64,000 nucleotides of DNA from Arthrobacter caoxuetaonis (GTDB lineage: Bacteria > Actinomycetota > Actinomycetes > Actinomycetales > Micrococcaceae), in contig NZ_CP099466.1 in NCBI RefSeq assembly GCF_023921125.1, forward strand, positions 1,364,001-1,428,000. The letters run 5' to 3'. The notes under the pieces are model-generated. The model was given only the letters and a program-made list of their open reading frames with translations, had not been told where the DNA came from and made no database searches. This document shows positions 23,609-37,320 of the stretch, in pieces. Both the position numbers and the translations under genes were made by a program. Positions within the stretch are counted from its first letter, which is position 1, and every line of letters begins with the position of its first letter.

Positions 23609-23885
23609 GTAGGGCTCCTTTTGCATCCGTGAGGCTGGCGGACGCAGCCGGCTGTCGTCGATGACACCGGTCGGCCCCCAGATTGCTACTGCGCGCTATG
23701 CGAACAAATGTTCAACAAACGCACACTGGCTGTAATCTAATTCACACATTCCCCATCTGCAAGGATGCAGTCAAACTATGACCTGCCTCGTTCGCTGGGG
23801 TGTTAGGGAGTCCGATCGCCCGCAAGCCTCCGTCCGTGACTGGGACGAACGCGCATCCTGACGGGTCCGGCGCTACGCTGGGCGC
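23609..23885. other. Divergent intergenic region between tctC and the isomerase-like gene
   Basis: No gene is seen. It contains the tctC promoter and an operator-like palindrome on the left and centre, and the -10-like TACGCT (23874-23879) of the 23886 gene at the right end. Confidence 0.6.
23702..23762 (-). promoter_or_regulatory. tctCBA promoter with downstream palindrome
   Basis: On the minus strand: -35 TTGCAG (23762-23757), a 17-bp spacer and -10 TAGATT (23739-23734). A perfect 12-bp palindrome GAACAAATGTTC at 23702-23713 lies about 12-25 bases past the predicted start, where a repressor would block elongation. No regulator gene is adjacent, so the binding protein is unknown. Confidence 0.6.
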
Positions 23886-24620
23886 ATGACTGAGCAGACC
23901 AACGCCGAACTGCTGGCCGCCATCAGCACCGCAGCACAAGAACTTGCACGGCATTTGCCCCCGCTCTCCGACGAGCAGGTAGCAGCGCCGTCGCGCCTGC
24001 CGGGGTGGAGCCGCGGGCATGTCCTGGCCCATGTCGCCGGGGTGAGCACAGCCATGGCCCGCCAGGTCGAGTTCGCTGCCCGCGGGGAAACCGTCGAACT
24101 GTACGACGGCGGCGTGGACGGCCGGAACCAGGCCATCGAACGCGGCGCCCTGCGCTCGGCCGCTGAGCACCGTGCGGTCCTGGCCCGGGAAATCGGCCAG
24201 GCCATTGAGCGCTTCACGGCCCTCGACGACGCCGGCTGGAGCGCCGCCATTTCCTACCGCGGCGGCGTCGTGCGGGATGGAGCGGAAGCCCTGTGGCGCG
24301 AACTGGTGATCCATCTCAGCGACCTGGACATCGGCGTCGACGCGGATGCCTGGCCTCCGGCATTCTCGGACCACCTTTTTGGCTTTCTTTCTGCCCGCGT
24401 CCCTGACGGCCTGCGCCTGAGGCTGCAGCCCCTCGGGCACATCCCGCGGACCATCGGCAACGGGCCCCGCACCGTGGCGGTCAACGGAATGGCGACCGAC
24501 ATCGCCGCGTGGCTGGCAGGACGGCATCCCAGCCTGGGCAGCCTCCGTGCTGATGCGGACGCCGACGGCGTTGCGCTTCCGGTGCTGCTGCCATGGCCGT
24601 CCGCAATGAGCCCGCAGTAG
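23886..24620 (+). CDS. Mycothiol-dependent maleylpyruvate isomerase family protein
   Basis: 244 residues in the DinB/MDMPI fold. The N-terminal four-helix bundle has LPGWSRGHVLAHVAGVSTAM near residues 43-62, with the metal-ligand histidine, and WRELVIHLSDLDIGVDADAW near 140-159 with the Glu and His ligands. A C-terminal SCP2-like domain follows. Known members isomerise maleylpyruvate with mycothiol; many paralogues are uncharacterised thiol-dependent enzymes. No gentisate-pathway gene is nearby, so the substrate is unknown. TACGCT sits six bases before the ATG, so the mRNA is probably leaderless. Confidence 0.85.
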   Translation: MTEQTNAELLAAISTAAQELARHLPPLSDEQVAAPSRLPGWSRGHVLAHVAGVSTAMARQVEFAARGETVELYDGGVDGRNQAIERGALRSAAEHRAVLAREIGQAIERFTALDDAGWSAAISYRGGVVRDGAEALWRELVIHLSDLDIGVDADAWPPAFSDHLFGFLSARVPDGLRLRLQPLGHIPRTIGNGPRTVAVNGMATDIAAWLAGRHPSLGSLRADADADGVALPVLLPWPSAMSPQ

Positions 24621-24695
24621 GGGCGGGCCTTCCAGAGCAAGCGCGTCCAGCCTAGGGTTGATAGTGCGATAATCCGCGTCTACGGAAGGCCGGCC

Positions 24696-25571
24696 ATGGC
24701 TGACTCAGCAACACCGTCCAGTGATTCCGGGAATGATGTCTCCGCCGTTCCGCAGGGACGGATCGAAAAGGTCACCGACGGCTGGGCCGTGGCCTTCGAT
24801 AAGCAGTTCGACTATCCCACTGCCCACATTTGGGATGTGCTCACCAACCCCCGCAAGGTGGAACAGTGGCTGGGATCCGTAACGCCCGGCTGGGAGCTGG
24901 GCAAGGAATACACCCTCGACATGGGCAACGGAACCGCCTCGGGCACCGTCCTGCAGCTGACCCCCCGGTCCAGCCTGCAGATCTCCTGGGACGATGAACT
25001 CGGTGAAGAGTCCGTGCTGGAATGGCAGGTCCTGGAGTCCGACGGCGGTGCACTCCTGACGTTCCGCTCACGCACCGACACCGCCGATTTCCTCGCCGAG
25101 GGAAGCGCCGGATGGGAGGGGATACACGACGCCTTCGCGGCCGTGGCCGCCGGCGGAGCCCCGGATCCGGAACCCCCGGGGCAGTGGCGGTCCCTGCGCG
25201 ATGCCTACAGCCGTGACTTCCGTATCTCCCCGACCATGGGTGTCCTGGAAGAAACACCGGAAGGCCGGACCATCTATTTCGAACGCTGGTACGACGCCCC
25301 CGCAGATGATCTGGGTGCCGCTCTCGAGAGCTCCAGCGGCAACCTGCGCATGGGCGAAGGCGCGGAAATCACCGCCGTTGACGAGGACGGTTTTGGAAAG
25401 CTGCGCATCACACAGCGGCTCGAAGGCGGTACGTCCCAGGACGCCGCCGCCCTCATGGCCGCTTGGCATCTGGCGCTCGATTCCGCAGCGGTCCGTCTGG
25501 AAGGCGGAACCCCGCACCCGAACTCGCACCGGCTGCGCGCCCTTGAAGCTCTCTATCGATCAATGGTCTGA
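24696..25571 (+). CDS. Tandem SRPBCC (AHSA1-like) protein
   Basis: 291 residues. The first START-like domain (about 30-140) has FDYPTAHIWDVLTNPRKVEQWLGSV, where the PRKVEQWLG pattern marks the AHSA1 class. The second half (about 170-285) restarts with FERWYDAPADDLGAAL and GKLRITQRLEGG and looks like a divergent second domain, ending in WHLALDSAAVRLEGG. The START fold binds hydrophobic ligands; no role is known. The ATG follows GGAAGG at a good spacing. It stands between two independently promoted genes and has no regulator next to it. Confidence 0.75.
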   Translation: MADSATPSSDSGNDVSAVPQGRIEKVTDGWAVAFDKQFDYPTAHIWDVLTNPRKVEQWLGSVTPGWELGKEYTLDMGNGTASGTVLQLTPRSSLQISWDDELGEESVLEWQVLESDGGALLTFRSRTDTADFLAEGSAGWEGIHDAFAAVAAGGAPDPEPPGQWRSLRDAYSRDFRISPTMGVLEETPEGRTIYFERWYDAPADDLGAALESSSGNLRMGEGAEITAVDEDGFGKLRITQRLEGGTSQDAAALMAAWHLALDSAAVRLEGGTPHPNSHRLRALEALYRSMV

Positions 25572-25633
25572 GTCCGGCAGCCGAAAACCGGCCGGTTTTT
25601 TGGCCCGGGGGTCCCGCTTGCTACGGTCGAGGC

Positions 25634-26281
25634 ATGAATCTCCCGGACCCGCGCACGCGCCTTGCCGTTCCGGCCACGGAGGCAGCTCCGTGGCTCCTGG
25701 GAGCCGTGCTGCATCATGAAGCCGACGACGGCGCCGTGGCCGTCCGGATCACCGAAGTCGAGGCCTATCTGGGGGAGGCGGACCCGGGATCGCATGCCTT
25801 CCGCGGCCAATCCGCCCGTAACGCCACCATGTTTGGTCCCGCCGGGCATCTCTACGTCTACTTCACCTACGGCATGCACTACTGCGCCAACGTTGTCTGC
25901 GGGGATGAAGGCACGGCCACCGGACTGCTGTTGCGGGCAGGGGAAATCGTTGAGGGACACGGGATTGCCCGGAAGCGCCGCAACGAACCGAAGACGGACC
26001 TGGACCTGGCCCGCGGTCCCGCACGGCTTGCGCAGGCCCTGGGCATTGACCGGGCCCTGAACGGGGCCGACGTTTTTGCCGCGCCGCTGCGGCTGGAACT
26101 TCCTGCCCAACCAGTGGATCCTGCGCGGATCTCCCGCGGTCCGAGGGTAGGGGTCAGCGGTGAGGGCGGGGGAGAGGCCTACCCGTGGCGCTTCTGGTTC
26201 ACCGGGGAACCCACGGTCTCCAAATACCGTCCTGCTGTGCCGCGTCGGCGGCCGGCGGGCGCCACCGCCAAGACGGCCTGA
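25634..26281 (+). CDS. mpg: DNA-3-methyladenine glycosylase (AAG/MPG family)
   Basis: 215 residues, the size of bacterial AAG-type enzymes. Core signatures: GAVLHHEADDGAVAVRITEVEAYLGEADPGSHAFRG in overview (catalytic Glu in TEVEAYLG), RNATMFGPAGHLYVYFTYGMHYCANVV with the base-flipping tyrosine, and GPARLAQALGI. It removes alkylated purines from DNA in base excision repair. The orthologue in M. tuberculosis is Rv1688, next to tyrS there; here apt and a HelD gene lie between. TACGGT is six bases before the ATG, suggesting a leaderless mRNA. Confidence 0.93.
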   Translation: MNLPDPRTRLAVPATEAAPWLLGAVLHHEADDGAVAVRITEVEAYLGEADPGSHAFRGQSARNATMFGPAGHLYVYFTYGMHYCANVVCGDEGTATGLLLRAGEIVEGHGIARKRRNEPKTDLDLARGPARLAQALGIDRALNGADVFAAPLRLELPAQPVDPARISRGPRVGVSGEGGGEAYPWRFWFTGEPTVSKYRPAVPRRRPAGATAKTA

Positions 26282-26364
26282 ACCGGCTTCCCTGTGACCA
26301 GCAGCGCAGCCCCGGACGGGCACCGGGCAGGGTAACCGGGGCCGGGGCCCGGTAAGGTGGATGG

Positions 26365-26934
26365 GTGAAAGACGAAGCTTCAGCACCCCTGGCCGGCTCA
26401 GCAAGACCGGCCGAATCCATCCTCGAGACCATTGACCGCCTCTGCGCGGTGGTCCCGAACTACCCGACGCCGGGGGTGACGTTCCGCGACCTGACTCCGG
26501 TCTTCGCTGACGGGCCGGCACTGCGGGGCATGGTCGACGCCCTGCTGGCCGACTTCGAGGGAACCTTCGACTACGTGGCCGGCGTCGAAGCCCGCGGATT
26601 CCTGCTGGCCGCTGCCGCAGCCTACGCCTCCGGACATGGTGTCATCACCGTCCGCAAGCCCGGTAAACTGCCGCGCCCGACGTACAACGAGGCGTACTCC
26701 ATGGAGTACGGCACCAACAGCCTCGAAGTGCACATCGGCGACATTCCGCACGGTTCCCGGGTCCTGGTCCTGGACGATGTGCTGGCGACCGGCGGTACCC
26801 TGGGCGCCACCGCCAGGCTCATCGAACGTGCCGGCTCCAGCGTTGCCGGCATCGGCGTCGTACTTGAACTGGACGGCCTTGGCGGGCGGGAAAACCTGGC
26901 CGGTTACAAGGTCCGTTCCCTGCGCACGTACTAG
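26365..26934 (+). CDS. apt: Adenine phosphoribosyltransferase
   Basis: Salvages adenine to AMP with PRPP. 189 residues from GTG, normal plus a short N-terminal extension. The PRPP-binding signature VLVLDDVLATGGTLGAT is near residues 132-148. Other Apt hallmarks are VPNYPTPGVTFRDLTPVFAD, AGVEARGFLLAAA and RKPGKLPRPTYNEAYSMEYG. TAAGGT lies six bases before the GTG and no Shine-Dalgarno is visible, so the mRNA is probably leaderless and the GTG is well supported. In some actinobacteria apt sits by relA; here it does not. Confidence 0.95.
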   Translation: MKDEASAPLAGSARPAESILETIDRLCAVVPNYPTPGVTFRDLTPVFADGPALRGMVDALLADFEGTFDYVAGVEARGFLLAAAAAYASGHGVITVRKPGKLPRPTYNEAYSMEYGTNSLEVHIGDIPHGSRVLVLDDVLATGGTLGATARLIERAGSSVAGIGVVLELDGLGGRENLAGYKVRSLRTY

Positions 26935-27044
26935 TCTTTTGGGTGCCGGCGGCGCGCCGTCTGGCCGCTCTATGGACAGGGCATGGAAAATGTGCCGATG
27001 CGGGGTAAGATTGACGGTCTGCCTTTGCGAGAGGGAACGCGAAC

Positions 27045-29312
27045 ATGCCTGAAACGTCTTCGGCCCATGAGGAGCTCGAAAACGAGCGCCAATATGTGGC
27101 CGGCCTGTACCACCGCCTGGATGAACTGCGCGAGGAAAAAAGCGAGCAGCTGGCCCAGGTCCGCCGCAGCCACTCCGCCGGTTCGCACCAGAACCGGTCT
27201 GAACGCGATGCCTTCGCAACCATGTACGAGGACCGCCTCGCACAGTTGAATGCTGTCGATGACCGGCTGGTTTTCGGACGCCTGGACCTCGACGACGGCG
27301 AGACCCGCTACATCGGCAGGATCGGCCTCTCCACTGCCGATCTTCAGCGGCTGATGGTCGACTGGCGCGCCCCCGAAGCCGGCACCTTCTACCAGGCCAC
27401 GGCCTTTGAACGACAAGGTGTGCGGCGCCGCCGGCACCTGATGCTCAAGGGGCGTGACGTCGAAGGCCTTGAAGACGACGTGCTGGATTACTCCATGCTG
27501 GAGGACGGCGAAAATCTCCAGGGCGAAGGCGCCCTCCTGGCGGCACTGAACTCCAAGCGCACGGGCCAGATGTCCGACATCGTCGGCACCATCCAGGCCG
27601 AGCAGGACCGGATCATCCGCGCTCCGCTGCCCGGCACGCTGGTCGTGCAGGGCGGCCCGGGCACCGGCAAGACAGCCGTCGCCCTGCACCGTGCTGCTTA
27701 CCTGCTCTACACGCACCGCGAACGGCTGAAGTCTGCCGGCGTCCTGCTCGTCGGCCCGTCCAACGCCTTCATCCGGTACATCGAACGCGTACTGCCGTCC
27801 CTGGGCGAGACCGGCGTCGTCATGGCCAGCCTCGGACAGCTGATGCCCGGTATCACCGCCTCAGGCGAGGACACAGCAGCGGCAGCGGAGGTCAAAGGCA
27901 GGCTGTCGATGGCCGACGTCGTCGCCCGGGCCGTGGCGAACCGCCAGCGCATCCTGGCCGAACCGCGGCGCCTCAACGTTGACGGCACCATGATCACTCT
28001 CACGCCCAAGCAGGTGGCACGGGCCCGGGACCGGGCGCGCGCCACCGGCAAACCCCACAACGAAGCCCGCGTGACCTTCGTGAAGATCCTGCTGCGCGAG
28101 CTCACCGACCAGATGACCGAAGTCCTCGAAGAGTCGGCCGGAGCAGGCAACAGCACTGACCGGGCCTACCTGGCTGAAGATGTGCGCAGCGCCCGGGACG
28201 TGCGGGTTGCCCTGAACCTGTGCTGGATGCCGCTCACCCCGGAGAAGCTCATCACCGAGCTGTTCAGCAAGCCCGGGCACCTGGAAATGGCCGCTCCCGA
28301 GCTCACGGATGCCGAACGTGCGCTGCTGATGCGCAGCCCTTCCGCGCCCTGGACCGAAGCCGACATTCCCCTTCTCGACGAGGCGGCGGAACTGCTGGGT
28401 GACCTCGACGCCTCCGCCGGCCGCGACAGCGCCGCCCTGGAGGAGGCCCGGAAGCGGGACCTCGCCAACGCCGAGCGTGCCATCGAGAACACCGAGGGCT
28501 TCCTTGAAGACTCCGGTGCGCACGGCATCCTTTCCGCTGAAGACCTGGCGAACCACAACATGGCGACGGAACAGCGGCTCACCGCTGCTGACCGCGCCGC
28601 CGTCGACCGTACGTGGGCCTTCGGGCACGTCGTGGTGGACGAGGCGCAGGAACTCTCCGCGATGCAGTGGCGCCTGCTGATGCGCCGCTGCCCGCTGAAA
28701 TCGTTCACCGTGGTCGGCGATATTGCCCAGACTTCCTCCGCGGCCGGGGCAACGTCCTGGCAGCGGGCCCTGGAACCGTTTGTGGGGGAGCGCTGGACCC
28801 TGGAGGAACTGACGGTCAACTACCGTACCCCGGCCCAGATCGCCGAAGCCGCGGTTCGGATGGCCAATGCGGCCGGCCTGGTGGTGTCGGCGCCCAAGGC
28901 CGTGCGTGAGGGCCAATGGGCGCCGTTCCTGGACACCGTGCCGGAGGGCACCCTGGTGGACAGGCTGATGCAGACACTCCCGGAGGACCTGGAAGCAATT
29001 GAGGGAGGCCTTCTGGCCGTCATCACGGAGGAACACCGGCTGACCGAGGTCCGCCGGGCTGTTACGGCCGTGTACGGGAACCGTGTCGGGACGGGCGCCG
29101 GGGGACTGTCGCAGGACATCGTCGTCATCTCGCCCCGCGAGGCAAAGGGACTCGAGTTCGACGGCGTCGTCATCCTTGAGCCGTCCGAACTGCTGACCGC
29201 AGCGGCCGGCAAGGTGGGGGATCTGTACGTTGCCATGACCAGGCCCACACAGAGGTTGCGTCTTATAGCGGAGCACGGCATCCCCGCGGGCATCGACGGC
29301 ACCGAATCCTGA
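27045..29312 (+). CDS. HelD/HelR-type RNA polymerase-recycling ATPase (SF1 helicase-like)
   Basis: 755 residues. The N-terminal coiled coil (about 5-70: ELENERQYVAGLYHRLDELREEKSEQLAQVRR in overview) would reach into RNA polymerase. RFGRLDLDDGE-like and VDWRAPEAGTFYQAT follow. Walker A is QGGPGTGKTAVALHRAAYLLY (given in part) near 200, Walker B/DEAQ is VVVDEAQELSAMQW, then VGDIAQTSSAAGATSW, EAKGLEFDGVVI and AMTRPTQRL. HelD frees stalled RNA polymerase, and actinobacterial HelR adds rifamycin tolerance; that link is by family only. -10-like TAAGAT is at 27006-27011 and a GAGAGG ribosome site precedes the ATG. I saw no obvious rifamycin-associated element upstream. Confidence 0.85.
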   Translation: MPETSSAHEELENERQYVAGLYHRLDELREEKSEQLAQVRRSHSAGSHQNRSERDAFATMYEDRLAQLNAVDDRLVFGRLDLDDGETRYIGRIGLSTADLQRLMVDWRAPEAGTFYQATAFERQGVRRRRHLMLKGRDVEGLEDDVLDYSMLEDGENLQGEGALLAALNSKRTGQMSDIVGTIQAEQDRIIRAPLPGTLVVQGGPGTGKTAVALHRAAYLLYTHRERLKSAGVLLVGPSNAFIRYIERVLPSLGETGVVMASLGQLMPGITASGEDTAAAAEVKGRLSMADVVARAVANRQRILAEPRRLNVDGTMITLTPKQVARARDRARATGKPHNEARVTFVKILLRELTDQMTEVLEESAGAGNSTDRAYLAEDVRSARDVRVALNLCWMPLTPEKLITELFSKPGHLEMAAPELTDAERALLMRSPSAPWTEADIPLLDEAAELLGDLDASAGRDSAALEEARKRDLANAERAIENTEGFLEDSGAHGILSAEDLANHNMATEQRLTAADRAAVDRTWAFGHVVVDEAQELSAMQWRLLMRRCPLKSFTVVGDIAQTSSAAGATSWQRALEPFVGERWTLEELTVNYRTPAQIAEAAVRMANAAGLVVSAPKAVREGQWAPFLDTVPEGTLVDRLMQTLPEDLEAIEGGLLAVITEEHRLTEVRRAVTAVYGNRVGTGAGGLSQDIVVISPREAKGLEFDGVVILEPSELLTAAAGKVGDLYVAMTRPTQRLRLIAEHGIPAGIDGTES

Positions 29313-29325
29313 TAATTTAGAAGGC

Positions 29326-30648
29326 GTGCCACAGAATACCGAGACCTCCGAGGGCCTAGTTGCCCAGCAGAACGATCCGACCTTTGCCAACATCTGGCAG
29401 GAACTGAAGTGGAGAGGGCTGATTAAGCTCTCCACCGATGAGACGGAACTGGAAAAACTCCTCAGCGGAGACCCGGTCACGTATTACTGCGGCTTCGATC
29501 CCACGGCGCCGAGCCTGCACCTGGGCAACCTGGTCCAGCTGCTGACTATGCGCCGCCTGCAGCTGGCCGGGCACCGTCCGCTTGCGCTCGTCGGCGGCTC
29601 CACCGGTTTGGTCGGAGATCCGCGCCCGACGGCGGAACGCACCATGAATACCAAGGAAACGGTCGCAGAATGGGTTGGCTACCTGCAGGGACAGGTCCAG
29701 CGCTTCCTCAGCTTTGAGGGCGACAACGCAGCCCGCATGGTGAACAACCTGGACTGGACCGCTCCGATGAGCGCCCTGGACTTCCTCCGGGAAATCGGCA
29801 AGCACTTCAGGGTCGGAACCATGATCAAGAAGGAAATCGTCGCCTCCCGCCTGAACTCCGATGAAGGCATCAGCTACGCCGAGTTCAGCTACCAGGTGCT
29901 GCAGGGCATGGACTACCTCCAGCTCTTCCGCGATTACGACTGTGTGCTGCAGACCGGCGGCTCCGACCAGTGGGGAAACCTCACGTCCGGCACCGAACTG
30001 GTGCGCAAGGTGGAGGGCGCCGGCGTCCACGCCCTGGGTACGCCGCTCATTACCAATTCGGACGGCACCAAGTTCGGCAAGAGCGAGGGCAACGCCATCT
30101 GGCTGGATCCCACCATGACCAGCCCTTACGCCATGTTCCAGTTCTGGCTGAACACCGCCGACGCCGATGTGATCGACCGCCTCAAGGTCTTCACCTTCCG
30201 CACCCGGGAGGAAATCTCAGAACTTGAGCGCTCCGTGCAGGAAGCACCGCACAAGCGCGAGGCGCAGCGGGCCCTTGCCTACGACGTGACCTCGCTGGTC
30301 CACGGCACCGGCGCGACCGACAAGGTGATTGCCGCTTCTGCTGCGCTCTTCGGGCAGGGCGAGCTGGAGTCCCTGGACGAAGCCACGCTCACCGCCGCCA
30401 CAGCGGAACTGCCCCGTGCAGAAGTAGGATCCGGCAGCCTGGGGATCATCGACCTGCTGGTAGCCACGCAGCTTTCCAAGACAAACTCCGATGCGCGCCG
30501 CACCATTACCGAAGGCGGGGCGTACGTGAATAACCGCAAGGTCACCGAGATCGACGCCGTGATCGGCACCGATCAGCTGCTGCACGGCAAGTACCTGCTG
30601 CTGCGCCGCGGCAAGCGGACCCTGGCCACCGTGGTGGTCACGGACTAA
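29326..30648 (+). CDS. tyrS: Tyrosyl-tRNA synthetase
   Basis: Class I synthetase charging tRNA-Tyr. 440 residues; bacterial TyrS is usually about 420, and the extra residues are at the N-terminus (MPQNTETSEGLVAQQND). The HIGH motif appears as HLGN within PTAPSLHLGNLVQL and the KMSKS equivalent as KFGKS in GTKFGKSEGNAIWL. The tyrosine pocket YCGFDPTAPS is typical. The C-terminal S4 domain includes KTNSDARRTITEGGAYVNN. TAATTT lies seven bases before the GTG start, suggesting leaderless initiation despite only 13 bases after the HelD stop. Confidence 0.96.
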   Translation: MPQNTETSEGLVAQQNDPTFANIWQELKWRGLIKLSTDETELEKLLSGDPVTYYCGFDPTAPSLHLGNLVQLLTMRRLQLAGHRPLALVGGSTGLVGDPRPTAERTMNTKETVAEWVGYLQGQVQRFLSFEGDNAARMVNNLDWTAPMSALDFLREIGKHFRVGTMIKKEIVASRLNSDEGISYAEFSYQVLQGMDYLQLFRDYDCVLQTGGSDQWGNLTSGTELVRKVEGAGVHALGTPLITNSDGTKFGKSEGNAIWLDPTMTSPYAMFQFWLNTADADVIDRLKVFTFRTREEISELERSVQEAPHKREAQRALAYDVTSLVHGTGATDKVIAASAALFGQGELESLDEATLTAATAELPRAEVGSGSLGIIDLLVATQLSKTNSDARRTITEGGAYVNNRKVTEIDAVIGTDQLLHGKYLLLRRGKRTLATVVVTD

Positions 30649-30660
30649 ACCACTGCAGTC

Positions 30661-30701
30661 GGCGGAAGGCCGGTCCCACGGGGCCGGCCTTCCGCCGTTT
30701 T
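30661..30701 (+). terminator. tyrS terminator
   Basis: GGCGGAAGGCCGG (30661-30673) pairs with CCGGCCTTCCGCC (30684-30696) around a 10-nt loop and is followed by GTTTTG, a near-canonical intrinsic terminator. Confidence 0.9.
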
Positions 30702-30953
30702 GCCGTACTTGGGCGTGTTGCGGGCAGTGCAGGAGATCACAGGGATCCCGGCTTGCATGGGTCACCGGAGGTGTGCAAAGATAAATGAGTCGCCGCGGCC
30801 GGGACGCTCCGCTGAGAAGCAGGAGCGCCGAGCATGGCGGCAAAAATCCAACCGACACAGAGGCTTGCTTCGAGGCATTGGCTGAGAAAATAAGCTCTCG
30901 TTTGGCGTGGAATCATCACTCTGTTTCATGCAGATTTCGGAGATATTCCGGAT

Positions 30954-30982
30954 TTGCTAAAAGCTGATCGATGAAATAGAAT
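30954..30982 (+). promoter_or_regulatory. rRNA operon promoter
   Basis: -35 TTGCTA (30954-30959), exactly 17 bp, -10 TAGAAT (30977-30982). The upstream 70 bases are AT-rich and could act as an UP-like element. Transcription would start near 30990, giving a leader of about 250 nt. Further promoters may exist in the leader. Confidence 0.65.
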
Positions 30983-31062
30983 TATGAAACACCGCAGCGG
31001 TGCGAAAAGAAAAAGAATCAGCCGGAAACGGAAATGGTTTTTCTGAGTAGGCCGGATGCGCC

Positions 31063-31090
31063 TGTTGTTTGAGAACTCAATAGTGTGCCA
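31063..31090 (+). promoter_or_regulatory. rrn antitermination/processing element (boxA-like) in leader
   Basis: TGTTGTTTGAGAACTCAATA is the conserved TTTGAGAACTCAATAGTG-type block found in actinobacterial rRNA leaders. A variant, TTGTTTGAGAACTACATAG, recurs in the 16S-23S spacer near 33101-33120, as expected for boxA elements ahead of each large rRNA. Confidence 0.7.
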
Positions 31091-31237
31091 AGTTTATTGA
31101 TACCAATTATTTTGATTGGTTGAACTGGCTGTTCGGCCCACCCCGTGGGCTGGAGCAGCTTTTTTAGCTGGTTTCGAATTTAGTGCATGACTGTGCAGCC
31201 AATATTCCTTGGCTCCGGTTGTGTGTCTGTAACACAT

Positions 31238-36368
<5,131 letters not shown>

Positions 36369-36583
36369 ACCAACACCTGGGGAAACACGACTTCAAACGG
36401 TTTCCCAACGTACAGGGTGTTGTGATCATGCTGCTTGCGTCCACTATGTGGTTCCCAACCAACAACCCGCCAGGGTTGTTCTGGTTGCAGGAACTAATTG
36501 AATACACGGTTATCGTGTAATCCACTGATTTACCCGCCATACCACCGGACTCGGTCCGGGTGGGTGTGTGCCGGGTTGGTAGG
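36369..36583 (+). other. 23S-5S spacer
   Basis: 215 nt without tRNA. It should pair with the end of the 16S-23S spacer to form the 23S processing stem. No other feature is seen. Confidence 0.75.
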
Positions 36584-36702
36584 GTTACGGCGGTCATTGC
36601 GCGGGGGAAACGCCCGGTCCCATTCCGAACCCGGAAGCTAAGACCCGCAGCGCCGATGGTACTGCACCTGGGAGGGTGTGGGAGAGTAGGTCACCGCCGG
36701 AC
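36584..36702 (+). rRNA. rrf: 5S ribosomal RNA
   Basis: 119 nt. It starts GTTACGGCGGTCATTGCGC and ends GTCACCGCCGGAC, which pair as helix I. The internal CCCATTCCGAACCCGGAAGC and GTGGGAGAGTAGG blocks are diagnostic. Ends are approximate. Confidence 0.95.
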
Positions 36703-36710
36703 AACCATTA

Positions 36711-36763
36711 GAACCCCCCCTGGGGGTTCCGGGCTACGGGCCCCGCACTAGGTGCGGGGCCCG
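36711..36763 (+). terminator. Tandem terminator hairpins of the rRNA operon
   Basis: Hairpin 1: GAACCCCC (36711-36718) with GGGGGTTC (36722-36729). Hairpin 2: CGGGCCCCGCAC (36737-36748) with GTGCGGGGCCCG (36752-36763). Two consecutive stems after 5S are typical of rrn ends. Confidence 0.85.
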
Positions 36764-36819
36764 ACCTGTTTAACCCAACCTGTTTAACCCGACCTGTTTA
36801 ACCCGACCGGATTGAACCC
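36764..36819 (+). repeat. 14-bp tandem repeat, three copies plus a diverged fourth
   Basis: Unit ACCTGTTTAACCC(A/G) at 36764-36777, 36778-36791 and 36792-36805, then ACCGGATTGAACCC at 36806-36819. It begins at the base after the second rrn terminator stem. Function unknown. Confidence 0.85.
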
Positions 36820-37320
36820 GCCCAAACCCGGGCTGCCGGCTACCGGGCGTGCCGGCCTGGCCGAAGGGCCGGGTTCCGGGGGTGCCGGAGCGCCGGCTGA
36901 CGGCTGGACCGCCGGGCCGAATTGGCCGCCGGACGTGACCGGTGTGCAATATCACCGGTGCGCAAATCACGCGGCATGGCGGGAGCCGCGAGGCGTGTTG
37001 GACAGTTCCCGGTGTTGCCCCGATGACCTCGCGGCCGGGGCTGGAGGCTGCACCGGAATGGGGCGGTGCGGCGAGTGCGCAAAATCACCGGCACGGGCCG
37101 GGGCGGGCATTACATGCAGGCCCCCTCAGGGTGCTCGACAGGTTCCAATTCCCCGTAACTCCCGTGGTCGGAGTGACCTCGTGGCGATACACAGCCAGCA
37201 ACTGCGGCCGGGAAACCCGGTCTCCGGACACCACCGCAGCACCACTCCCGCCCGAAGCACCCCGCATTGTGCCGTTGTGCCGCGGCGTGCGTGGCTCAGG
37301 CTCTGAGCATCTTGCAGGGG

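Larger units (their letters stand above)
30702..31237 (+). other. Upstream region and leader of the rRNA operon
   Basis: No gene is seen. It is AT-richer than its neighbours from about 30860 onward. It contains one good promoter (30954-30982), an antitermination-like element at about 31063-31086, and the 16S 5' leader, which includes a short stem around GAGCAGCTTTTTTAGCTG. The first 180 bases hold no recognisable structure. Confidence 0.7.

Noticed and set aside
30702..31237. tRNA or small protein gene before the rRNA operon
   Set aside because: Short open frames overlap the promoter and leader and no cloverleaf could be drawn.
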